Shown piece after piece: positions 51,278 to 60,815 of a stretch of 64,000 nucleotides of DNA. This DNA is from Oscillospiraceae bacterium (GTDB lineage: Bacteria > Bacillota > Clostridia > Saccharofermentanales > Saccharofermentanaceae). How positions within the stretch are numbered: the stretch's first letter is position 1; each line of letters opens with the position of its first letter. A program made the position numbers and the translations under genes. The notes beneath the pieces were generated by a model. It did not search any database and was not told the DNA's origin. It was given only the letters and a program-made list of their open reading frames with translations. Location: assembly GCA_902787975.1 (NCBI GenBank), contig CADAIP010000010.1, positions 1 to 64,000 on the forward strand, given 5' to 3'.

Positions 51278-52002
51278 TCCGGGGTTGCCTCCTGCTTATT
51301 TGCGGTTACATAATACTGTCCGCCCATAGGACACCAGTATAAACCTCTTTCCAAAGGAACCAGTTTTTCGAGTATTCCGACACGGGGAATAAAAATGGTA
51401 TATCTGACTTTTGCACCGGCTAATCCGCAATCAGTCATAAGCCTCTTAAGATATTTGGATTTCATCAGTACCGCATCTTTATCAAAGGGACAGGTGTTTA
51501 CCGCTTTCATTGTTACCGGATTATTGGGATTGTGCTCGAAAATAACGAGGCTTCCCTGATCCTTTAAAACACGCCTGCATTCGCTGACTATCTGCTTATG
51601 GTTATCGGATTTGATGTGGTGCATGACACAAGCAATAAAAACCAGATCAAACGAGTTGTCTTCAAACGGAATGTGCTCTCCGTCGTAAACTTCAAAGGAA
51701 ACGTCGCCCAAAGAACTGTATTGTTTCTTTGCAACATCAACGCTTTCTTCGGATATATCTATTCCCGTATACGAACTGTTCTTGAATATGGATCTGAAAA
51801 ACTTCGAACAGATTCCGTCGCCGCAGCCGAGATCCAATATCCTTATCTTCTTATCAGTATCAAAACGGCGGGAAAGTTCCACGATCTTATACTCAGAAAA
51901 ATATTCACTGTCTTTGCCTGACAGCTTTTGAACGTTTTCGGTATGAACTTCTCTGTAATTGGCAGCGAATTCATCGAAATTATCGTTTTGGGCTTTCTGC
52001 AT
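51274..52002 (-). CDS. SAM-dependent methyltransferase
   Basis: A 242-residue class I methyltransferase. SAM motif I is ILDLGCGDGICSKFF, followed by YTGIDISEESVDVAK and the motif FDLVFIACVMHHI. The C-terminal 60 residues are unlike small-molecule families and end GGQYYVTANKQ. It is translated with the GT2 gene (ATGA overlap), so it may modify a lipid-linked or nucleotide sugar. The substrate is not identifiable. Confidence 0.8.
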   Translation of the reverse strand: MQKAQNDNFDEFAANYREVHTENVQKLSGKDSEYFSEYKIVELSRRFDTDKKIRILDLGCGDGICSKFFRSIFKNSSYTGIDISEESVDVAKKQYSSLGDVSFEVYDGEHIPFEDNSFDLVFIACVMHHIKSDNHKQIVSECRRVLKDQGSLVIFEHNPNNPVTMKAVNTCPFDKDAVLMKSKYLKRLMTDCGLAGAKVRYTIFIPRVGILEKLVPLERGLYWCPMGGQYYVTANKQEATPE

Positions 52003-52110
52003 TTAAGATCATCTCCTATTGCCGATGAACAACAATATTAATGTTAACACAAAAAGCCGTCACAGACCTTGTAATCAATTCATTTTTGATAAAAGCCTGA
52101 AAAGCAAAAA

Positions 52111-52132
52111 TACGGGAAAGTGCTTTCCCGTA
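52111..52132 (-). terminator. terminator of the GH3 gene
   Basis: TACGGGAAA and TTTCCCGTA enclose GTGC; on the minus strand TTTTTGCTTTT follows. It lies 36 bases past the GH3 stop. Confidence 0.75.
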
Positions 52133-52167
52133 TTATTTGCAATCGTTTATTTCGGCTGTCTCTCTGT

Positions 52168-54957
52168 TCAGTCTAAAGGTCTTAAGTACTTAACCTTGAG
52201 TGAAGTGATCGTTACGCCGCCTGATGCGAAGTGCGTGCGGAAGACGCAGTTCTTGGCATACATCATGCATTCGCAGCTCTTTGTGACAGGCTCGCCGTTC
52301 GTGCCGTTCCATGTGATTACTGCGCAAGGAATGCTCGTGATGTAGACCGTCATGGGGATCTGCGCAAGCTCGCCTAAGTTGGAATAACCGGTGAACTCAA
52401 GTTCGTAGTAACCCTGTCTCTCGCATGTGATTCCGAATACGAAATCCTTGCCTCTTGATGTCTTCGTCTTGCACTCGATCGTGACCTCGTCGTCCATGGA
52501 ATAGAAGACATCCGTATCGACTTCAACGTCATCGTCCTTGAAGGGGCTGTCGATGTGGTTGATAACAACTTCCTTGCCTTCGACTCTGTCCATTGCGGGA
52601 GTGTTCATGGCGAAGTTCAGGATGTTGATCGCATTTCTCTGAAGCTCGGCGCGTGTGATGAGAGAGCCGTCACCTTCGGTAAGTTCCTTATATGTGTCAG
52701 TCTCTAACAGGTTCTCCTTTTCGACGCTGGTGCAAACCATGTAGACATCGTTCTGGGATCTTGCCATTGCGGAATGGTCTTCGAGAGAATACTTCTCGGC
52801 GATCGTAACTTCCTTGTTGATATATGCCCACCAGTCGGTCATGACGAGACCCTTAAAGCCCCACTGCTCGCGGAGGATCATGGTGTTCTGGTCGTAGAGG
52901 CAAGCGCTGTAGACATCGTTGATGCGGTTGTAGGAAGTCATTAAGCATCTGCATCCGCCTTCTTTGATGGCGATCTCGAAAGCAGGGAGATAGATCTCGC
53001 GGAGCGCACGTGATGAAACAGTTGAACTCATCTCACGTCTGTTTGTCTCACGGTTGTTTGCGCAGAAGTGCTTGATGACGGGTGTGACGCCTGACTTCTC
53101 AAGAGCCTTCACCTGGGCAACTGCCATGAGGCCAGTAAGGAGCGGATCTTCGGAGAAGTACTCGAAGTTACGTCCGTTCAGCGGATGTCTGTGAATATTG
53201 ATTCCGGGGCCTAAGAGAGCGTCGATCTTATTCGAGAGCATCTCGATACCGAGGTAAGAATACAGCTCTTCAACGAGATCAACGTTGAATGTTGAAGCAA
53301 GGCATGTTCCGTTAGGAAGAGAGAATGCCTTCTTGCCGGAGTCGAGTCTCATGCCTGAAGGACCGTCCGTGCAGCAGAGCGTAGGAATGCCCATTGCCTT
53401 GAGCTCTTTGGTGACACCTCCGAATGCGGCTGCGGTACCGATGGTAACCTTGGGGCTTCCCATTCCCTCACCTCTGATTATGAGTGAGAGATCCTCGTCT
53501 GTAAGCTGGGCAACGAATTCGTCCATCGTATTCTTGCCGTGCTTAACGTCAGTGAGCTTAATGCCCTTGTCGCCCGTCTGGGGGATCTCGGGTCTTACGC
53601 GCTCAAGGCGTGATTCGAGATAGTTAACTGTCGCAAGAGGTACGTCTTCTTCGCCCTTGCTGTATGTGCCGTCACCGTTGGGGATGGCTGTAAGACGCTT
53701 AAATGCCTTTGTGGGTGCGAGCGCAGTGCCGAGTTCTTCGAGAAGTCTGTTATCGGAAAGATCGAAGGATCCTACCGGAGAAGCGGAGATGAAATCGCTT
53801 CCGAGGAAGAACTCATATGTACCCTTCTCGAGTACGTAACCTGTCGTGCCGAAGCCCGTTCTGCAGTCATCATCAAAAGATGCGAATCTTCTGACGGGTG
53901 CAGTAATCGTAACGCGTTCTTCTTCGCCTGCGGGGATGTTACCTGTCTTTGCAAAGCCGGTCAATACTCTTGAAGGCTTTGAGAGTGCACCGTCAGGTGC
54001 CTTGCAGTAAACCATTACGGCCTTCTTGCCGGGAACGCTGCCGGTGTTCTTTACGGTAACGCTTACGGTTACGACGTCATCTTCGAACTTGAATTCCGGA
54101 TCATTTAACTCGAATTCGGTATATGAGAGTCCTGCACCGAACGGATAGAGAACAACGTCATTTGCGAATGTCGAGAAATATCTGTAACCGACGAAAATAT
54201 CGTCGTGATAAATATCTTCCTTAATGTCCTTGCAGAAGTATGCGTCAGAAGCGTAATCCTCAAGAGATCTGGCGATCGTATCAGGGAGACATCCGGAAGG
54301 ATTTACCTTACCTGACATGACTCTTGCGACGCTGATGCCGCCGATCATGCCGGCCTGCCAGATATAGAGCACGCCCTTGATGTTGTACTTGGTTACGAAT
54401 GACATGTCGATGATGTTGCCGACGTTCAGAAGAACGATGGTCTTGTCGAATGCCTTTGTGACGTTTTCGAGCATGCCTTCTTCACTGTCGCTGAGGAAAT
54501 AAGCACCTTTCTCTGCAGAGTTGTCTCTGTCCTCGCCTGCTGTTCTTGCGATGATGATGACCGCAATGTCGTTGCGGGAAGCGAGCGTTCCTGCGAGCTC
54601 TTCTGATACAGGCATCTCGGCTTGTGACCATGCCTCCTTGCCCCAGCCGAGACCTGCATCGATGGGATTTTCTTCGTCCCATTTGTCATATATGTCCATG
54701 AGCTCGGCATCAAGCGTGATGTCCGGGCAGTCATTGAGACCTTCTCTGATGTCACTTACGTGATTAACATTTACCATACCGCCGGAGCCTGTTCCGGACT
54801 TGTAGTAGTGCGTCTGCATCCTTCCGAAAAGAGCGATACGTGAGCCTTTTTTTAAGGGCAGGACATTGTCTTTGTTCTCGAGCATGACAATGCCTTCTGC
54901 GGCCGTCTTGATCGCTGCTTCGGTATATTCATTCCAGTTAAGGGTTATCTCATTCAT
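52168..54957 (-). CDS. GH3 beta-glucosidase with inverted domain order
   Basis: A 929-residue glycoside hydrolase family 3 enzyme, without signal peptide, so cytoplasmic. Domain order is inverted: the alpha/beta sandwich comes first (AAEGIVMLENKDNVLPL, about 10-250), then FnIII-like sequence (about 260-380), and the TIM barrel last (about 480-760) with GPGINIHRHPLNGRNFEYFS, PVIKHFCANN and the nucleophile Asp in VMTDWWA. This arrangement is known from Ruminococcus albus and Butyrivibrio beta-glucosidases. A C-terminal beta-rich 130 residues follows. It points to plant-fibre sugar use. Confidence 0.9.
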   Translation of the reverse strand: MNEITLNWNEYTEAAIKTAAEGIVMLENKDNVLPLKKGSRIALFGRMQTHYYKSGTGSGGMVNVNHVSDIREGLNDCPDITLDAELMDIYDKWDEENPIDAGLGWGKEAWSQAEMPVSEELAGTLASRNDIAVIIIARTAGEDRDNSAEKGAYFLSDSEEGMLENVTKAFDKTIVLLNVGNIIDMSFVTKYNIKGVLYIWQAGMIGGISVARVMSGKVNPSGCLPDTIARSLEDYASDAYFCKDIKEDIYHDDIFVGYRYFSTFANDVVLYPFGAGLSYTEFELNDPEFKFEDDVVTVSVTVKNTGSVPGKKAVMVYCKAPDGALSKPSRVLTGFAKTGNIPAGEEERVTITAPVRRFASFDDDCRTGFGTTGYVLEKGTYEFFLGSDFISASPVGSFDLSDNRLLEELGTALAPTKAFKRLTAIPNGDGTYSKGEEDVPLATVNYLESRLERVRPEIPQTGDKGIKLTDVKHGKNTMDEFVAQLTDEDLSLIIRGEGMGSPKVTIGTAAAFGGVTKELKAMGIPTLCCTDGPSGMRLDSGKKAFSLPNGTCLASTFNVDLVEELYSYLGIEMLSNKIDALLGPGINIHRHPLNGRNFEYFSEDPLLTGLMAVAQVKALEKSGVTPVIKHFCANNRETNRREMSSTVSSRALREIYLPAFEIAIKEGGCRCLMTSYNRINDVYSACLYDQNTMILREQWGFKGLVMTDWWAYINKEVTIAEKYSLEDHSAMARSQNDVYMVCTSVEKENLLETDTYKELTEGDGSLITRAELQRNAINILNFAMNTPAMDRVEGKEVVINHIDSPFKDDDVEVDTDVFYSMDDEVTIECKTKTSRGKDFVFGITCERQGYYELEFTGYSNLGELAQIPMTVYITSIPCAVITWNGTNGEPVTKSCECMMYAKNCVFRTHFASGGVTITSLKVKYLRPLD

Positions 54958-55155
54958 TGAAAAAATCCTCCGGTATTTTTGATTCTTTGTGATGCCGTTT
55001 TCGCGGGTTGTTAAAGACTATACAATATTTCGCAAACACCCGATTTTATTTTACTTGCATTTATTTTGTATTTCTTGCTCTCAGGTGCTTTTTAATGTAA
55101 ACAAGCCGTTAACTTTGGGTAAAAGCAGCGGTTAAATTCCAGATATCGATAAAAA

Positions 55156-55183
55156 TTGCAAAGTTTCTGATATTAAATATAAA
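55156..55183 (+). promoter_or_regulatory. promoter of the MATE gene
   Basis: TTGCAA (55156-55161) and TATAAA (55178-55183) are separated by 16 bases; a TATAAT at 55194-55199 is an alternative. Positions 54958-55155 hold nothing recognisable. Confidence 0.45.
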
Positions 55184-55229
55184 ATTGCAGTCTTATAATG
55201 TGCAGAATTCAAAGAACAGGAAGTATTAC

Positions 55230-56648
55230 ATGGCACCTAAAAGAACTGATACCGACATGACGAAGGGCTCCCCCTTTGCGATCATATTAAAGTTCACGAT
55301 GACACTGCTTATCGGAAACATCGCCCAGCAGCTCTATAACATCGTGGATACCATTATCGTCGGCAGAAATGTTAATCCGCAGGCGCTTGCAGCCGTCGGA
55401 TCTACCGGTACCATCGTTTTCCTCATCATCGGAACTTCAAACGGAATGGTCACGGGGTTCTCCGTTGTCACGAGCCAGAAGTACGGCGCCCTGGACAGCA
55501 AGGGCGTAAAAGCTTCAGTAACCAACGGATTCTATCTCAGTATGATCGTTGCCGCCGTTCTTACCACGGTAAGCCTTGCGGTGATGCGTCCGCTGCTCTT
55601 ACTGATGAATACACCGGCCGATATTCTCGAATACGCGTATTCTTACATCACGACGATCTGCTGCGGCATCGTTTTCACGGTCATGTACAATTTCTGCTCA
55701 TCCTTGATGAGGGCCATCGGCAACAGCAAAATGCCTTTGATCTTCCTTCTGTGTTCTGCTGTAACAAACGTCATCTTAGACCTTGCGTTCATCATAAAGC
55801 TCGGTCTCGGCACACGCGGCGCAGCCCTTGCAACCGTTATCTCACAGGCACTCGCGGTAATCCCGTGCGTCATCTACATATATGCGAAAATGCCAACCTT
55901 AAGGCCCGATAAGTCCGACTGGAAGATTGACCGCAGCATCATAAAGCAGCAGCTCCGCCTCGGCATCCCGATGGCGATCCAGTACAGCATTACCGCATCC
56001 GGAACCATGATCATGCAGAGCGCGTTCAACACCTTTGATTCCATCGCTGTAGGAGCCATCACCGCTGCAAGCAGGTTCCAGGGAATAATCACTCAGGGCA
56101 TGTTCACGGTCGGCCAGACAATGGCTGCTTTCGTAGGCCAGAATTACGGTGCACACGACATGAAGAGGATCAGGAAAGGCGTAAGCAGCGCATTGAAGAT
56201 CTACATCGTTTATTCGATCGCTGCGGCAGCCCTGGCCATCGTTGCGCTTCCGCACGTTCTCTGGATATTTTTCGATTCCGACGTGGATGTATCACTCTAT
56301 CTCCCGTGGGCAAGAACATACATCATTGAGTGCGCCGTCTGCTACTTCTTCCTCTCTGCGATCTTCATTTACAGGAACACGATCCAGTCCGTTGGATATG
56401 CAGGCATTGCGACTGTCCTGGGCTTTGTTGAGCTCGGTGCCAGAATGATCACGTCCTTTTATTCTATCCACGTACATAACTACAACATCGCCGTTGCTTC
56501 CGATCCGTTCGCATGGGTCACGGCGGGAATCGCAGGCATGGTGATCACTTATGTCATCTTCAAAAAGATCGAGCGCCGCTGGAAATCAGAAAGCCCTGCC
56601 ATCGGTCTGGGGCAAATACCCGTCAGCGCCAAGAGCAAGGCTTCTTAA
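55230..56648 (+). CDS. MATE-family efflux transporter
   Basis: A 472-residue exporter of the MATE family with twelve predicted segments, using a Na+ or H+ gradient. The start GSPFAIILKFTMTLLIGNIA, ALAAVGSTGTIVFL and GAAFVGQNYGAHDMKRI-like segment (AAFVGQNYGAHD) match the family. It starts at ATG 55230 after AGGAAG; the frame runs upstream to a TTG at 55185 without a site. The substrate is unknown. Confidence 0.9.
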   Translation: MAPKRTDTDMTKGSPFAIILKFTMTLLIGNIAQQLYNIVDTIIVGRNVNPQALAAVGSTGTIVFLIIGTSNGMVTGFSVVTSQKYGALDSKGVKASVTNGFYLSMIVAAVLTTVSLAVMRPLLLLMNTPADILEYAYSYITTICCGIVFTVMYNFCSSLMRAIGNSKMPLIFLLCSAVTNVILDLAFIIKLGLGTRGAALATVISQALAVIPCVIYIYAKMPTLRPDKSDWKIDRSIIKQQLRLGIPMAIQYSITASGTMIMQSAFNTFDSIAVGAITAASRFQGIITQGMFTVGQTMAAFVGQNYGAHDMKRIRKGVSSALKIYIVYSIAAAALAIVALPHVLWIFFDSDVDVSLYLPWARTYIIECAVCYFFLSAIFIYRNTIQSVGYAGIATVLGFVELGARMITSFYSIHVHNYNIAVASDPFAWVTAGIAGMVITYVIFKKIERRWKSESPAIGLGQIPVSAKSKAS

Positions 56649-56673
56649 AGTAGTTTCTTAATTTATTAAAGTA

Positions 56674-57771
56674 TCAGGTCTCGTCTTCGGGAGCTTCCGT
56701 CTCAGCGGTCTCTTCGGTCTCAGTAACAGTGCCTGTGTATACTGTGTCAACCTGGACCAGATCAGCGGTGTTATAAACATCGAACTCCCAGCCGTAGATC
56801 GTTCCTGACTGCATGTCGTAAATGAAGAAGACATAGAAACCTGACGGGATATTCTCTTCCTGTGTATATGTAAGATGGATCTCTGTAGGATACCTGTCAA
56901 TGATAGTGTCTGATGTGTAAAGCGGGGTCCAGTCGGGAGAAGTTTCCTCGGCAACACGGTACTTATACTGCCAGATGTAATTGCTGGCATTCTCATCCAG
57001 CTCGACTACGAACTCGAATGTATTGGTATCTGTGTAGCTCTCGGTAACGGGATCCCAGCCGGGACCTGTCATGTAGCTGTCTTTGACCGTATCGAAAAGG
57101 TTGTCCATGAACTCAAGCTCGGGAAGATCGTATTCATAAACCCCGGCGAGATCACGGCCGTTTGCAAGAAGGTACTGTCCGTCGTCTTCCTTGGTGAATT
57201 TGAGCGTCAGATCCAGATCGACAGTATCTTCAACTTCCGCAAGGAGCATGTTGAAATCGGCAAAGCCCAGGAATTTATCTCTCTGATCCAGAACGCTGCT
57301 GAAATCCTTATAAGAGAAGGTGACATCAACTGTGCACTCTTTTGCCCAGAGATTAGACTTGAAGCTGGATTTGTCGATCTCGTATGTGATCGTTGAAGCG
57401 ATGGAGTTCTTTACGCGGAGCATTTCGCTCGGACTCTTTCTTATGTAAGTGTCACTGTAGTCGATCTCGTCAACTTCTTCGACAATGGGCATGACAGACT
57501 TGACCTCATACGGCGTGTATGTGCAGAGCTCGCAATAACTGTCGTAATCACATTCGGCAAGAGCCGTAGCGACCTTTTCTATGCAGTGATATATTCTGTC
57601 CTCAGCAACTTTATTGTTGCTGTCGTCATCTTCAGGTTCTTCGTCAGCAGCTTCTTCTGTTGATTTTCTGCTTCTTCCGGTAGTCTCGTCAGTATTTGAG
57701 GCTTGAGAACAGGAAGCCAACGTCATCAGGTTGGCAAGAATAAGTACAGCAGCGATAACCTTTTTACTCAT
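56674..57771 (-). CDS. lipoprotein, unknown
   Basis: A 365-residue lipoprotein. The signal ends in TLASC. An acidic linker (EEAADEEPEDDDSNN) leads to a domain of about 220 residues that resembles a Cystatin/NTF2-like fold by pattern (HCIEKVATALAECDYDSYCE, LTLKFTKEDDGQYLLANG), then an about 90-residue beta domain ending DMQSGTIYGWEFDVYNTAD. The end is Thr/Glu-rich. I recognise no family. It is convergent with the MATE gene, and no terminator is evident between them. Confidence 0.65.
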   Translation of the reverse strand: MSKKVIAAVLILANLMTLASCSQASNTDETTGRSRKSTEEAADEEPEDDDSNNKVAEDRIYHCIEKVATALAECDYDSYCELCTYTPYEVKSVMPIVEEVDEIDYSDTYIRKSPSEMLRVKNSIASTITYEIDKSSFKSNLWAKECTVDVTFSYKDFSSVLDQRDKFLGFADFNMLLAEVEDTVDLDLTLKFTKEDDGQYLLANGRDLAGVYEYDLPELEFMDNLFDTVKDSYMTGPGWDPVTESYTDTNTFEFVVELDENASNYIWQYKYRVAEETSPDWTPLYTSDTIIDRYPTEIHLTYTQEENIPSGFYVFFIYDMQSGTIYGWEFDVYNTADLVQVDTVYTGTVTETEETAETEAPEDET

Positions 57772-57841
57772 CTTAAGTGTTCCTCCGGCATCCGTTATTA
57801 TATATCAATACAATTAAAACATCGAAAATGTTGCACCCTGA

Positions 57842-57874
57842 TAAAAAACCGCCCCCGGGAGTCCCAAGAGCGGT
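57842..57874 (-). terminator. terminator of the aldolase gene
   Basis: ACCGC and GCGGT form an outer stem with an inner GGGA/TCCC; on the minus strand TTTTTT follows. It lies 32 bases past the gene stop. Confidence 0.7.
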
Positions 57875-57905
57875 CAAATAAGTTACTTTATCAGTTAAGT
57901 CAGGA

Positions 57906-58874
57906 TCAAGCCTTACCGTCTGAACCGAGAACGTACTTAATCTTGTGAGCAACCATGTCCTTAACTGCCTGACGAGCGGGCTTAAGGTACTGACGGGGAT
58001 CGAAGTGATCAGGGTGCTCAGCGAAGTACTTACGGATGTTACCTGTCATAGCAAGACGGATATCGGAGTCGATGTTGATCTTGCAAACAGCGAGTGTAGC
58101 TGCCTTACGGAGCTGCTCCTCAGGGATACCAACTGCGTCAGGCATGTTTCCGCCGTACTCGTTAACCATCTTAACGAATTCCTGAGGTACAGAAGAAGAA
58201 CCGTGAAGAACGATCGGGAAACCAGGGAGTCTCTTGATGCACTCTTCGAGAACGTCGAAACGGAGCGGGGGAGGTACAAGGATGCCGTCAGCATTTCTTG
58301 TGCACTGAGCTGCTGTGAACTTGTAAGCACCGTGTGATGTACCGATAGCGATAGCGAGTGAGTCGCATCCTGTTCTGGAAACGAATTCCTCAACCTCTTC
58401 AGGTCTTGTGTAGCTCTCGTGACCAGCCTCAACAACAACTTCATCCTCGATACCAGCGAGAGTACCAAGCTCAGCCTCAACAACTACGCCGTGATCGTGA
58501 GCATACTCAACAACCTGCTTTGTGAGTGCGATGTTGTCCTCGAAAGACTTTGAAGAAGCGTCGATCATGACAGATGTGAAACCGCCGTCGATGCATGACT
58601 TACAAAGCTCGAATGTATCACCGTGGTCAAGGTGAAGAGCGATCGGAATCTCAGGATTCTCAATAACTGCAGCCTCAACGAGCTTTACAAGGTATGTGTG
58701 GTTAGCATAAGCTCTTGCGCCCTTTGAAACCTGAAGAATAACAGGGCTCTTGAGCTCACCTGCTGCTTCTGTGATTCCCTGAACGATTTCCATGTTGTTT
58801 ACGTTGAAAGCACCAACAGCATAACCGCCGTCATAAGCCTTCTTAAACATCTCAGTCGTTGTTACTAAAGACAT
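57906..58874 (-). CDS. fba: class II fructose-bisphosphate aldolase
   Basis: A 322-residue zinc aldolase that splits fructose-1,6-bisphosphate in glycolysis. The start YDGGYAVGAFNVNNMEIVQG, zinc and catalytic motif ALHLDHGDTFE, EAELGTLAGIEDE and the phosphate loop VLHGSSSVP match the class II family. The end (INIDSDIRLAMTGNIRKYF) is also typical. AGGAGGATATATAT precedes the ATG. Monocistronic. Confidence 0.95.
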   Translation of the reverse strand: MSLVTTTEMFKKAYDGGYAVGAFNVNNMEIVQGITEAAGELKSPVILQVSKGARAYANHTYLVKLVEAAVIENPEIPIALHLDHGDTFELCKSCIDGGFTSVMIDASSKSFEDNIALTKQVVEYAHDHGVVVEAELGTLAGIEDEVVVEAGHESYTRPEEVEEFVSRTGCDSLAIAIGTSHGAYKFTAAQCTRNADGILVPPPLRFDVLEECIKRLPGFPIVLHGSSSVPQEFVKMVNEYGGNMPDAVGIPEEQLRKAATLAVCKINIDSDIRLAMTGNIRKYFAEHPDHFDPRQYLKPARQAVKDMVAHKIKYVLGSDGKA

Positions 58875-59145
58875 ATATATATCCTCCTGATATTTTTATT
58901 GACGCTATAATCTTACAATCTTTTTGTCAAAACTCAACCGCAAAATCGGTGAAAGTATGAGTAATTAACAGAAGATTTCCATATAAAAGCGGGTTTTTGG
59001 CCAAATGATTTTCGCAAGGCCCGAAAACGAGTTAATCGAGACTAATCGCAGAAACCAAATTCCGTATTATTAGGGCATTATTGATAAAATCTGTCAGAAA
59101 AGGTAGACTTTCTCACGTGCAACACTTTTCGGGAGGATATGGGAT

Positions 59146-59886
59146 ATGGAAAACCAGATCAGCGCAAACCAGACAGACAACAGAGTCGTGGTCCCTTACG
59201 ACAAGGGCCGCAAGAACATCACTTTCTATGACACGTTTGTAGACATCAACGGAGACGTTATCAAGTACGATGACATCGCAGTAATCCAGTCTTCTGCCCT
59301 CAATTCTTCGTCTATGATCTACTTCTATTTTGACAGATCATTCAGATATGAATTCAACTTCACGACATACGACGGCAAAGTACACAAGTTCAAAAGACAC
59401 GGTTATTCCGGCTACGGAATCGGCACATATAAGCGCATCAAGGCAGAGTTCGAGGTCGTAGCACCCCCGTTCTACCAGATCGTGGTAAGAAAGGTCGGCG
59501 AGCGTCTCATCGACAGGATTGCAAACGGCGCAACGGCAAACATCTGCGGCCTTGTCATCACTAAGGACAAGATCACATACACAAAGCGCAAGAAGGAATA
59601 TGTCATCGACAGAAGCAACTTCGACCGTGCCGTAGTCAACAATGCTTACATGAGCAATATGGCCCAGATCTATATCAGGGACGAGAAGAAGCCTATCTTC
59701 AAGTGCTCTCTCAACGAACCCAACGCAAGACTCATCGTACCGATCGTAAATTACTTCTTCGAATACAGGGCAGACCCGGCTTCAGCACCTTCTGCTGCTG
59801 ACCCCAACGTAAATCCTTACATGCCGCCCGTTGTTGAAGAGACTTCTTCAAAGTCAAAGCCCGCACAGGCAGAAGACGACGAGTAA
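59146..59886 (+). CDS. PH-like cytoplasmic protein, unknown
   Basis: A 246-residue soluble protein. It appears as two beta-rich units (about 20-100 and 130-200) that look like pleckstrin-type folds: ITFYDTFVDINGDVIKYDDI and later GLVITKDKITYTKRKKEYVI with a similar strand order. The end is disordered and acidic. GGGAGG lies 9 bases before ATG. No family is recognised. Positions 58875-59145 hold only A+T-rich upstream sequence. Confidence 0.6.
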   Translation: MENQISANQTDNRVVVPYDKGRKNITFYDTFVDINGDVIKYDDIAVIQSSALNSSSMIYFYFDRSFRYEFNFTTYDGKVHKFKRHGYSGYGIGTYKRIKAEFEVVAPPFYQIVVRKVGERLIDRIANGATANICGLVITKDKITYTKRKKEYVIDRSNFDRAVVNNAYMSNMAQIYIRDEKKPIFKCSLNEPNARLIVPIVNYFFEYRADPASAPSAADPNVNPYMPPVVEETSSKSKPAQAEDDE

Positions 59887-59949
59887 AGATCCTGTTTGGA
59901 GTTCGGTTTTAAGCTGAATTTCCGGCCCCCAAAAACAACTTAAGACAGC

Positions 59950-60000
59950 AAAAATCCCGTTTATCTTTCAGTTTGGAACTGAGCTTTAAACGGGATTTTT
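59950..60000. terminator. bidirectional terminator
   Basis: AAAAATCCCGTTTA and TAAACGGGATTTTT (14-bp perfect stem) enclose an inner CAGTT/AACTG hairpin. It separates two convergent genes and has A/T runs on both sides. Confidence 0.85.
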
Positions 60001-60026
60001 TGATGTGTAATTAGTGATCGAAGGAA

Positions 60027-60671
60027 TCAGTGAGGCAGGTAATCCATCGTCGGATTATCGCGCTTACGCTTTTCCTTCTTTGCAGTAACGATCGTCGAAA
60101 TGATGCCGATGACAGGGATCATCATGACTCCGCCGCACAAAAGAATGTAGCTTGCGCGTGTCTTTGTGCAGTCAAGTAGGACATTGCGGACTACCCATCC
60201 GTCAGCCTCGCTGATCTCCAGGTATGTCAGAGCTTCCCTGTAATACTGTTTTGCTTCGGATTCCTGTGTCTTTACAGTTCCCAGGAACGTTCTGGGCTCC
60301 ATCTCGATCATGTCTGTCTTGCCGTCAACATAGTCATATGTCGCATCTGTCAGCGCATCAAGATATTCCCTGTCTGCTTTCTTTGAAACTGAGAGCGGCA
60401 TGACAGATCCGTCCACCATCCAGACCATGTAGTAATATTCATGACCGGTAGGAATGAAATTGTAGGACTCCGTTCCTTCTGCGTAGCATCCGAGGCATGC
60501 GATAACCTCATATGAGATCCACTGGTCGTTATATTCGCTGTAGTTCGGCTCGGCCTCTTCGTATGTTGCTTTGACGCCTCCGAAAATCAGGTTCCTCAAA
60601 AAGAACGTGCATGTTCCGAACAGGAGCAGGCAAAGAACCGATACGACGGCAAGTCTTACTGTACCCTTCAT
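60027..60671 (-). CDS. two-TM membrane protein, unknown
   Basis: A 214-residue protein with an N-terminal (about 6-26, LAVVSVLCLLLFGTCTFFL) and a C-terminal membrane segment (about 173-195, YILLCGGVMMIPVIGIISTI) around an outside domain of about 140 residues with Tyr-rich strands (YSEYNDQWISYEVIACLGCY). The Lys/Arg-rich end is cytoplasmic. The topology is the same as for the broken gene at 40679-41706, though similarity is not evident. Function unknown. Confidence 0.6.
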   Translation of the reverse strand: MKGTVRLAVVSVLCLLLFGTCTFFLRNLIFGGVKATYEEAEPNYSEYNDQWISYEVIACLGCYAEGTESYNFIPTGHEYYYMVWMVDGSVMPLSVSKKADREYLDALTDATYDYVDGKTDMIEMEPRTFLGTVKTQESEAKQYYREALTYLEISEADGWVVRNVLLDCTKTRASYILLCGGVMMIPVIGIISTIVTAKKEKRKRDNPTMDYLPH

Positions 60672-60815
60672 AATGTTAACCCCCAGATAAACTGTCCGTT
60701 ATTGTATCATAACGGCGATGTTTTCGGGCAAGCCGGTGCTGTAAAGCACAAAAATGCAAAGTCGTAAAAAATAATTTATAATTCAAATTACAAATAAATC
60801 TTACAGGGGGTATCT

